64,000 bases of DNA from Acanthococcus lagerstroemiae (Eukaryota; Arthropoda; Insecta; Hemiptera; Eriococcidae), in contig CM063109.1 in NCBI GenBank assembly GCA_031841125.1, forward strand, positions 12,314,321-12,378,320, given 5' to 3'. The notes under the pieces are model-generated. The model was not told the origin of the DNA and made no database searches. It worked only from the letters and a program-made list of their open reading frames with translations. The stretch's first letter is position 1; every line of letters begins with the position of its first letter. Both the position numbers and the translations under genes were made by a program. Positions 27,301-33,606 of this stretch are shown one piece after another.

Positions 27301-28056
27301 CGAAGATCGAGAACTCCGGCACCGTTAAACCTTTACTTCAAACAACTAGTGCTTCATGCCATTTTGTGCTGTTCGGGCACTAATCATTCATTCTACCTGT
27401 TGCAGGGCTTTTACGACACCATGGACGCCGGCTATAAAGACGAATACGGTTACGTTTACGTAGTCGCCAGGGACGACGACGTCATAAATGTTTCCGGGCA
27501 TCGATTGTCAACAGCAGCTTTGGAGGAAGTCGTACTATCACATCCAGACGTTGTTGATGCCGCAGTTGTCGGTGTCCCTGAACCAGCAAAAGGAGAGATT
27601 CCTCTGTGTCTCTACGTTAGGAAATCAAGTAATTTATAGGATACTCTATTTAAAAAAAATAAACTTGAATATGAATTTAAAAAGCACGATGAGAATACGG
27701 TTTTCAATTACAGACTGCGAAAAGTCAGAATACGATATGAACACGGAATTACAAAAATTAGTTCGCGAATTGATTGGTCCCATCGCAGCATGTCATCTGA
27801 CCGCTCCAATAAAAGCGTTACCTCGAACTAGATCCGGGAAAATCGCACGAAAATCGATCGCAGAGTTGGCTAGGAACAAATTAAGGGTATCGCTCATTCG
27901 TTTACCTACGCGAACTTAGAATTCTGGACGATATGAATAATCAATTCTAAATCTTGTTCGCAGATACCGTCAACAGTTGAAGACCCAACCGTTTATAAAG
28001 ACATTAAAAAAGCGCTGGTTAAACTAGGATACGCAAAAATGGCACCCGAGCCGTAA
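12386..28056 (+). CDS. ACSS3: Acyl-CoA synthetase short-chain family member 3-like (ACSS3-like)
   Basis: Thirteen exons join in frame: 12386..12585, 16314..16458, 17121..17265, 19683..19779, 19878..20089, 20169..20397, 20862..20972, 21055..21127, 21365..21491, 26846..26991, 27406..27628, 27714..27886, 27964..28056. The total is 1974 nt, or 657 aa (human ACSS3 is about 686). ACSS3 enzymes activate propionate and other short-chain acids to acyl-CoA through an acyl-adenylate, in the mitochondrial matrix. Visible motifs are the P-loop TSGTTG at 262-267 followed by SPKG, WWQTET at 411-416, [10 protein letters not shown] from 496, [10 protein letters not shown] in the hinge region near 520, and [12 protein letters not shown] with the adenylation lysine at about 612. 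The N-terminal block with KPWTKVLD matches the acetyl/propionyl-CoA synthetase N-domain. The ATG at 12386 is the only in-frame choice in this exon, but it gives a charged N-terminus that is not an obvious mitochondrial presequence, so an upstream first exon is possible. Intron 9 (5.35 kb) and introns 1-3 carry retrotransposons and MITEs; no exon is broken. Confidence 0.93.
13371..13850. repeat. Dispersed repeat, copy in synthetase intron 1
   Basis: It shares long stretches with 28868-29205: the start word GGGAYGAAACTA, AATAATTTGGCAGTCGG, ATTTGTCGGCAAATTT, CTTCTCCACCT and ACTAGTCAGTCAAAAGCTGA. A weaker copy of the first part lies at 1684-1770. Relative to the 28.9 kb copy, this one carries an extra segment at about 13613-13770 (starts AAGGGCGGACAGG), probably a nested hAT-type MITE. 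Confidence 0.65.
14412..14657 (-). pseudogene. KRBA2-like integrase C-terminal tail, Cys-rich
   Basis: The frame contains [11 protein letters not shown], then [16 protein letters not shown] and CHPGRGC, a cysteine-rich tail like that closing KRBA2-type integrase proteins of animal transposons. Only the end of the protein is present; the DDE core that should precede it is absent. It lies between the inverted repeats of the Ginger-like element, so it is transposon-derived, not a host gene. Confidence 0.55.
14819..15082 (-). pseudogene. KRBA2-like integrase fragment upstream of the core
   Basis: The frame contains [23 protein letters not shown], residues typical of the segment joining the zinc-binding domain to the start of the catalytic core in KRBA2-like integrases (compare GQVDLIDVQS in the remnant near 56.5 kb). 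The match stops just after QVDLIDY and the frame ends soon after, so the core was deleted here. Confidence 0.5.
16708..17007. mobile_element. MITE with ATAGGCGCCGACTT termini, synthetase intron 2
   Basis: The left end ATAGGCGCCGACTT and right end AAGTCGGCACCTAT are inverted copies. The interior holds a G-run followed by GCGACGCCCC, common in insect hAT-type MITEs. Target duplication is not clear. Confidence 0.6.
17440..18800 (-). pseudogene. RTE-clade non-LTR retrotransposon fragment: endonuclease and start of reverse transcriptase
   Basis: On the - strand, 18395-18105 reads as an exonuclease-endonuclease-phosphatase domain with the hallmark [12 protein letters not shown], then [19 protein letters not shown], as in RTE elements (often annotated craniofacial development protein 2-like). 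At 17695-17450 it continues in [12 protein letters not shown] and [12 protein letters not shown], the linker into the reverse transcriptase. Upstream sequence to about 18790 also reads as endonuclease in broken frames. Stops and frameshifts make it dead. It sits antisense in intron 3 of the synthetase, between exons ending 17265 and starting 19683. Confidence 0.8.
18801..19682. other. Intron 3 remainder, no gene seen
   Basis: AT-rich with C-run (19271-19281) and G-run (19622-19631) tracts next to words such as CACCTATTG, probable worn ends of hAT-type MITEs. No coding signal was found apart from the acceptor at 19682. Confidence 0.4.
21492..22377. other. Start of the 5.35-kb synthetase intron 9, no gene seen
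   Basis: No protein signature in either strand. Positions 22230-22330 (R/G-rich frame ending in a TRRW-like stretch) might be a worn retrotransposon tail, but this is too weak to call. Confidence 0.35.
22378..22960. repeat. Duplicated repeat block, copy A
   Basis: It shares near-identical sequence with 24000-24203 and onward: ATGACAGTTGGGGAAATT, AGTCGCGCAGCA, CCAATTGATTAGGGTCGC and TTTGAGCTCAATCTGAGG. Both copies lie in the same orientation in synthetase intron 9, on either side of an RTE fragment. Confidence 0.7.
22985..23992 (-). pseudogene. RTE-clade reverse transcriptase C-terminal fragment
   Basis: A 286-codon frame (23889-23029) contains [17 protein letters not shown], the reverse-transcriptase catalytic box with S in place of the usual A of FADD, then [31 protein letters not shown] and RNPGRPATQ near the end. 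These are the closing blocks of an RTE element. Upstream, 23992-23890 continues in another frame ([13 protein letters not shown]), so at least one frameshift separates them. The AT-rich tail at about 22968-22984 is where the 3' end should be. It is 5'-truncated, antisense in synthetase intron 9, and not a host gene. Confidence 0.85.
24000..24830. repeat. Duplicated repeat block, copy B, split by insertions
   Basis: Matches copy A at 22378-22960 but is interrupted by a MITE at 24204-24409 and by a C-rich segment at about 24463-24690. The matching sequence resumes afterwards (GTTATGTGTAATACTGAG, then CACAATAATGTGTAAAAG). Confidence 0.65.
24204..24409. mobile_element. MITE with CCCGATTGACAAT termini
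   Basis: A 206-bp element begins CCCGATTGACAAT and ends ATTGTCAATCGGG, perfect 13-bp inverted repeats. Comparison with copy A of the surrounding repeat shows it inserted within the sequence around GAACTTAAAGTT. Flanks (ACTT / TTGAAG) could derive from a TTAA site, but the duplication is not clean. Confidence 0.8.
24831..26845. other. Intron 9 remainder, no gene seen
   Basis: AT-rich; short frames only (for example 25671-25862). No motif, repeat or splice-supported exon was recognised before the acceptor at 26845. Confidence 0.4.
27037..27261. mobile_element. Foldback MITE with arms about 100 bp long, synthetase intron 10
   Basis: Left arm from GGGTAAAGAATCAAAACTCA through ACACGGGTGCAGGAATAT to GCGCCTGTGA pairs almost base for base with the right arm, ending TTGATTCTTTACCC. 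The loop is short (about 27140-27158). It would fold into a long hairpin in the pre-mRNA just upstream of exon 11. Confidence 0.8.
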
Positions 28057-28409
28057 CAAATTGATTGTGAATTGTAGAATTTACCATACCTACGTTTTGT
28101 ATGTTTCTGTCTTATTTCTGTTTTTATTCTCATTAAGTATGTAGGTACTTATTAAGAGATTCCATAAATTGTTGATATTATCGATTCATTTGAATAATTA
28201 CATTCTTAGGGCAACCGATTTTCGCATTCGGTAAGAAAGTCAGAAGACATAAATTGCGATTTCCGAGCACTTCATACACAATAGAAATAGAACATAACAC
28301 AAAGCAATTTTACTATCTACCAAATCTGAGATATAGATGAAGAACTACATATTAGATAAGATATTCAATTATTGCAGGGTACGTAATCGATACAAATGTA
28401 TTGATAAAT

Positions 28410-28415
28410 AATAAA
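28410..28415 (+). terminator. Candidate poly(A) signal for the synthetase
   Basis: AATAAA 354 bases after the stop codon. A second AATAAA lies at 28600-28605. Either could end the transcript. Confidence 0.4.
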
Positions 28416-28867
28416 TTCAAACGCGATATTTCATTTTTCATCTATTCATGACTATCCATGATTGAAAAATGTAAATATATTATACTTTCAAATTCCGTTG
28501 TTCGTGCTATTGGACTATAATTGAAAATCTATTTATTACAAGTTTCAGTAACCCCGAGAATTTATTCCTTGCTTGTATACGCGTATCAGGTGGTTATGCA
28601 ATAAAAGACTCCAATCATAATGGATTCAACTTTCGAAAAACGATACGTCATTTGTTTATTCAATAATTATGTAAAAGTAGTTACTTATAAATTAGGGCAG
28701 TGGGTGGAAAGACGTTAACTGAAAAGGTGCATTTAAGGGAAAATGCCTTCAAACATTGCCCATTGCCATATAACCCTTGACTTTGGAACTGAGTCCCTCT
28801 CTCCGTCATTGATACCATAATTTTTAATTTTTGGACGAAGTCAAAGTCGAATTTAGGGGCCATGAAA

Positions 28868-29205
28868 ACTAGGGACGAAACTAGACCCCCATCCCCACCC
28901 CATAATTTGGCAGTCGGTAAATTTTGAAACTGTTCATTTGGATTTTTCATCTTTTATGAATGTTTGTTCGTTTGTTAGATTTTTTTATAAATTAAAAAAT
29001 ATTTCGGTTAAGAAATCGGAAAATTTTTGATTTAAAAAAAATTTTGTTAGCGGATTCTTCATTAAAAAAAATATATATATATATATTTGTCGACAAATTT
29101 TTCTTCTCCACCTCCCCAAACTGAAAGTCAGATTTCGTTTCTGAAAATGAAGTACCCTGGACTCCTGTCAGAGACTAGTCAGTCAAAAGCTGAAAGTTTC
29201 AAGCT
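28868..29205. repeat. Dispersed repeat, copy downstream of the synthetase
   Basis: Second copy of the repeat at 13371-13850, lacking its nested insertion. It includes an (AT)n tract at about 29070-29088. Confidence 0.65.
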
Positions 29206-29442
29206 GCGTATCGAACGTTATCTAAAAGGTTGAAACAAAGCTGATGAAATGTGGAAGACATTTCGAAAATCTGAAAGTCGGTAGCAAACGTTGAATTTCG
29301 AATTTGAATAATTATTCTGTTTTCACTTGATTCTCTCTGTTTGACCTAGAGCCTGAAATTGGAGAAAGTTGAACATATTATTACAGTAGCGTCACATGCT
29401 GCTCTTTCCCAGGTGTACAACTGGCGGGTCCACGCCCCCCCC

Positions 29443-29462
29443 CACACACACACACACACACA
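29443..29462. repeat. (CA)n microsatellite after a C-run
   Basis: About ten CA units directly after a C-run. Confidence 0.9.
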
Positions 29463-29649
29463 AAAATCAGTATGTATCAAAAACTTATGGTCAGTATCAG
29501 TATGTATAAATAATGGGTGTAGATGAAAGTTGCATCCATCCACTCGCCACATAGCAGCATGCGCATGCGCATCCAGGATGTTCATTTTTGTTGGTGAACA
29601 CCCTGCCATTTAAATGAACGAAGTCTCCGCTTCATTCTTTGTGGTCTTC

Positions 29650-29981
29650 GTTGCGAACGCCATTGCGACAAGACCAACAAGAGTGTGCAATGTTGCTAGT
29701 GTACAACCTACGCGATTCCCATAGTATGTGACAAAGATAACGCCATTGCAACAATACCGACAAGAGTGTGCAATGTTGCTAGTGAACATCTTTATGCGAT
29801 TCCCATAGTATGTGACAAAGATAACGCCACTGCGACAAGGCTGACGAGCGTGTGCAATGTTGCTAGTGAACATCCTACGCGATTCCTGTAGTATGTGACA
29901 AAGATAACGCCATTGCAACAAGACCGACGAGAGTGTGCAATGTTGCTAGTGAACATCCTATGTGATTCCTACAGTATGTGT
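29650..29981. repeat. 83-84 bp minisatellite, first half (about four units)
   Basis: The unit includes GAGTGTGCAATGTTGCTAG, then CCTACGCGATTCCCATAG and TATGTGACAAAGATAACG. Unit starts at 29659, 29742, 29826 and 29909 give spacings of 83, 84 and 83 bp. The array breaks inside a unit right after TATGTG at 29980 and resumes at about 31664. Confidence 0.92.
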
Positions 29982-30347
29982 GTAATTCTCAGAATAGGGG
30001 CATATTTCAGTTCATGCACATTTTCTCAAAGACAAATAATGCATTCTGATTCTTTTTTTCTCCTTTGCATAGAACATTGTATTCTCAACCCTTTCCAGTT
30101 AGGAACATAAGAGCCCCCCACCTCTCTACTCCACAAATTCAATGAACGTGCTAAAAAGTTCCATTGTAATGACTGCGTTACTGATCACATTCATGAATCT
30201 TCAGACCAGCAAAATGGCGTAAATGAATTAATATTTCTGAAGAAAAAAAATTTATTTCATTGATAAAGGAAACAAAGAACCTTGATAGATAGAATGATGA
30301 CCAAACACGCATCATACGACCTCAAAATAAGGTCAAAGTTTGGTTCG

Positions 30348-30823
30348 AAGTCATATAGATACCCAAGTTAGACGAATCTCCATTTAACCAATGTTAAACA
30401 TTGTATGTTACAATAATTTATCCCAATAGGAGCGCTGGCAATGTTCTACTGCCGTGAAATCAATGTAATCATTGGGAGCCCTAACAAGGTTTTGCGATAT
30501 TTCAATAACGGTCGAGTTTTATGAAAAAGTGAAAAGAACCAAATTTATTTTACCTGTCATTTTCCATCAGGTAAGATCAGTTTCAAAATTTTACCCACAA
30601 AAATTCCGAATTTACTCGCATTTGATGGGAAATTCCAAGGTGAACAAATTTAGCTCTTCCCAATTTTTGATCAAAATCGATAGTTTTCGAGCTAATCCGC
30701 AAAAACGTTAAAACGTCCATATAAGCGCAATGCAAACAAGGAGTTCAGCGATAGCAGCGCGCTGGCATGACGGCAAAAGGCGGAAACGCGCCAGTCGTCT
30801 AACTTGGTGGATCTATATGACTT
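30348..30823. repeat. Nested foldback with 28-bp arms
   Basis: AAGTCATATAGATACCC...AAGTTAGACGA at the left pairs with TCGTCTAACTTGG...ATATGACTT at the right. It lies wholly within the 29982-31662 element. Confidence 0.6.
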
Positions 30824-31084
30824 TGGTTTGATTCATTACTTTTGGTTCCATCATAGTGGCGATTTTTTGTTTGCTTTTACTGGCTCCCTGACTAAATCTT
30901 TCATGCTGCAAAGTAGCTGCATTGCTTCAATCTTCTGTTAAGAAAAACATTTGGCTGTCAGACCTCGAATCAAGTATAGTTTATCCATCCTGTGAGATGT
31001 TGTCCATGACCAAGGTCCATGACAATCCTGTTGTTTACGATTTTTTGTATCTCATCTGTCAGTGGCATGATCACCTGGGAGAAA

Positions 31085-31402
31085 GGATCAAAATACTCAA
31101 ACTGGTAAGTATTTCAAGATTTAAATGTTGGAAATTATTCATATTCATTTTTTTAGCCTCAAATTTCAATTATCAACAAGTTTTCTATGGTAGTTGACTA
31201 CCTTCTTGTTTCTTTCATAGGGGCAATAATGGTTATTTAACCATTGAAAATCATTGTCACTACAAAAGAAACAAAAAGGTATAGTCCACTATCATAGAAA
31301 AACTTGTTGATAATTGAAATTTGACGCTAGAAAATGAGTATGAGTAATTTTCAGAGTTTAAATCTTTTGAAATGGTTACTAATTCGAGTACATATTTTGA
31401 TC
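31085..31402. repeat. Nested palindrome with arms about 145 bp long
   Basis: Left arm words GATCAAAATA, AAATTTCAATTATCAACAAG and GTTTCTTT recur inverted on the right (ACTTGTTGATAATTGAAATTT and so on). Arms diverge by scattered substitutions; the centre is near 31238. Confidence 0.7.
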
Positions 31403-31662
31403 TTTTTTTGACAACCACTACAAAAGAAATTCTTACGCCGTAGGTCATTTTTGCAGCCTCTATGAAAGAAATTCTTACGTAGTGAACACAAAACTTTGGA
31501 AACCCCTGCTCCCTTTCCCCGTGAGAATGAATTGAGCTGAACGCTAGAAATCACATTGGGGGCACATATACTAACTACCCCCCGCAAAAAAGAAATCGAG
31601 GAAATCAACTTTCTGAAAAAAAAATATGTAATAATGAAATATGCCCCTATCCTGAGAATTAC

Positions 31663-32005
31663 CCATGTGACAAAGATAACGCCCTGGCGACAAGACCAAC
31701 AAGAGTGTGCAATGTTGCTAGTGAACATCCTACGCAATTCCCATAGCATGTGACAAAGATAATGCCACTACGACAAGGCCAACGAGCGTGTGCAATGTTG
31801 CTAGCGAACAACCTACGCGATTCCCATAGTAAGTGACAAAGATAACGCCATTGCAACAATACCGACAAGAGTGTGCAATGTTGCTAGTGAACATCCTACG
31901 CGATTCCTATAGTATGTGACAAAGATAACGCCATTGTGACAAGACGGACAAGAGTGTGCAATGTTGCTAGTAAACATCCTACACAATTCCCATTGTAGAT
32001 ACGTG
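31663..32005. repeat. 83-84 bp minisatellite, second half (about four units)
   Basis: Same unit and orientation as 29650-29981. Together they make about eight units. The array ends against the retrotransposon remnant at about 32010. Confidence 0.92.
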
Positions 32006-32009
32006 ACAA

Positions 32010-32457
32010 AGATAAGAACCGCGCGAACCGCAAAGAGAAAAATCCGAACTTCAACCTGGAACACGCGTCCTAATCGACGATCTACAACTCCACGGCAAAA
32101 TCATTCGAAAACGTAAAGAACCCCGTTCATACGATATCAGCCTCGGAAACGGAAGAACGATTCGTCGCAACCGCAGAAACCTCCAATGCCGAAAATTGTA
32201 CGTCGAGGAAATCGATGACCATCCAGTAAACTCCCCGAAAAGTTCGAGAACAACACAGCCAGGACTCCGAATTGCCCACAACCCCATCATCGCCGACGAT
32301 CCTGAATTCGCAAAAAACCGCGGAACTACAGAGAACGCCGCTGATCGTGTCGTGCGACTTAGTTTCACCGCCGTTCTTCGCTAGGAGAGGAAGGGAAGTC
32401 ACTCAGCCAGCCAGGTTCCAGGCAGAGAGACCGATCCGCGACCGTTCCCGAAAGAAG
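32010..32457 (+). pseudogene. gypsy-type (Ty3) polyprotein C-terminus
   Basis: The frame before 32383 reads PGTRVLIDDLQLHGKIIRK, then EPRSYDISLGNGRTIRRNRRNL, the beta-barrel tail of a Ty3/gypsy integrase. The usual closing motif (RRGREVTQPARF) appears in another frame just before the stop at 32456-32458, so a frameshift lies at about 32340-32380. Everything upstream of the integrase tail is missing, cut off at the minisatellite. The 3' non-coding part and LTR follow. Confidence 0.75.
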
Positions 32458-32512
32458 TAAAATAATTATTTTAATTTTATTCGAATTTTCGTAAAGAAGA
32501 AACCGGTTACTT

Positions 32513-32998
32513 ATTTTAATGAAATATGAACGGAAAATGGCACATTTCTGCGAAATTTTAGGTTTCGAAAATCGTCCATTTTTGTACAGCTGGTTTTAGC
32601 AGACAATTTTGTTTTCCGTGAGCTATAACTGCTTTCGAAAATCGTGTCTCACATTTTTCGAACCTCGTCACGCATATTACCGGTCGAGTTCCTTCCAATT
32701 TTCTATCCTCGCACTTAATGCTGCTCCATTTCGTTCGTCTGCTCAATTTCGTTCATCGGGTACTTCTGAGCGGTCACCCATCCAAGTACTAACCACGTTC
32801 GATGTGTGCTTAACTTCATTCTTTCTGTACGAACCTATGTATTCTGCATGCTACGGCGACTCACGACGGAGAAGGCGTTAATGATTGTATTCATATTCAT
32901 ATTATTACGTTTGTCGTTTATCATTTTTCTTTTTTTTTTTGTTATTATAAGAATTAAAAAGGATTAATTAATTTTTCCGTTCATATTTCATTAAAATA
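32513..32998. repeat. Foldback-bounded segment carrying a 5S-derived sequence
   Basis: TTTTAATGAAATATGAACGG at the left is repeated inverted at 32972-32997 (25 bp perfect). The enclosed 435 bp hold the 5S-like sequence. It lies between the gypsy stop codon and its LTR, so it was probably inserted there. Confidence 0.6.
32752..32858 (-). ncRNA. 5S rRNA-derived sequence (5S pseudogene or SINE3-type head)
   Basis: Read on the - strand it follows animal 5S rRNA over about 105 bases. Matches include AATACAT.GGTTC, then GAAGTTAAGC (A box), CATCG, GTGGTTAGTACTTGG and ATGGGTGACCGC (C box), and a divergent 3' end GTACCCGATG. The 3' stem and some helices are altered, so it is unlikely to be functional 5S. 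The internal pol III promoter boxes are well kept, as in 5S-headed SINE3 elements. No tandem 5S cluster is seen. Confidence 0.75.
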
Positions 32999-33007
32999 TG
33001 GTACGTG

Positions 33008-33121
33008 CTACGTATCAGTGTTATAAAGTAACCGATTCCCTCGTACGATTGCGTCACTCGCTGCGCTCGCTCCGCAAGCCTCGTACTCGGAAATCGGTTA
33101 CTTTCTGCCACTGATACGTAA
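33008..33121. mobile_element. Small CpG-rich foldback MITE
   Basis: ACGTATCAGTG and AAAGTAACCGATTCC at the left recur inverted at the right (GGAAATCGGTTACTTT, CACTGATACGT). The loop is CpG-rich (CTCGCTGCGCTCGC). It is close in style to the hairpin at 46808-46930. Confidence 0.75.
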
Positions 33122-33193
33122 TATACTAATTAATTTAATTTAGGAGATATGTAATAGTTTTAGAGTAGCGAATAGTTTTCGGTCCCTCCCATA

Positions 33194-33354
33194 GAAAGGA
33201 AAATGTTATATTGATGCTTATATCTTATCGTAGCGCCGACTGTACTGTAGAATATTGGGTAGCTGGACGAAGTCAGTAAAGCCAGAATTTAGCCAGTTAG
33301 TCTGAAATACACGTACGCACGAAACGCACGTTAATCGTATTTGGCTCCATAACA
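33194..33354 (+). mobile_element. Polypurine tract and 151-bp LTR of the gypsy element
   Basis: AGAAAGGAAAA (33193-33203) immediately precedes a segment beginning TGTTAT and ending ATAACA (33204-33354). A purine run followed by TG...CA inverted ends is the standard 3' end of an LTR retrotransposon, in the orientation expected from the integrase tail upstream. The LTR is short for gypsy. No matching 5' LTR is visible in the window. Confidence 0.5.
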
Positions 33355-33606
33355 AATCGAGGCAAGGAATAGTCAACGCCTGTAGATAAGGAAATAATCT
33401 CTAGTAAACTTCCATATTTCACTGATTTTGTAATAACTTTTTTTTGTAAGCAGGGCGTGAACTTCCAACCTGATGTAATTTTCACAAAACCTCTTAGTTC
33501 ATTCGCGCTAGTCTTATCAGAAAACGAGATAAATTCTTCATACTGTTCATTCGTGCCTGTTTCTCTTTTAGAAAACCAACCTCATGCTGGTTTTCATGCG
33601 CGTAAA

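Larger units (their letters stand above)
29982..31662. mobile_element. 1.68-kb inverted-repeat element inserted in the minisatellite
   Basis: The left end 29982-30009 (GTAATTCTCAGAATAGGGGC...) and right end 31635-31662 are reverse complements, matching 27 of 28 positions. The broken minisatellite word ATGTG occurs on both sides, a probable 5-bp target duplication with one or two stray bases. No transposase frame is evident; one open stretch at 30892-31104 ends in a good donor (AAACTG/GTAAGT) and may be captured or decayed coding sequence. Two further foldbacks (30348-30823, 31085-31402) are nested inside. Superfamily is not recognised. Confidence 0.8.

Noticed and set aside
29650..32005. CRISPR-like array
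   Set aside because: Units are tandem with no unique spacers, in an animal genome; it is a minisatellite.
29610..32064. Several - strand open frames with repeated SNIAHSC / GVIFVTYYGNR blocks
   Set aside because: They are the 83-84 bp minisatellite read in one frame (84 bp gives 28 residues). The 83-bp units shift the frame and there is no start or splice logic, so this is not a repeat protein.
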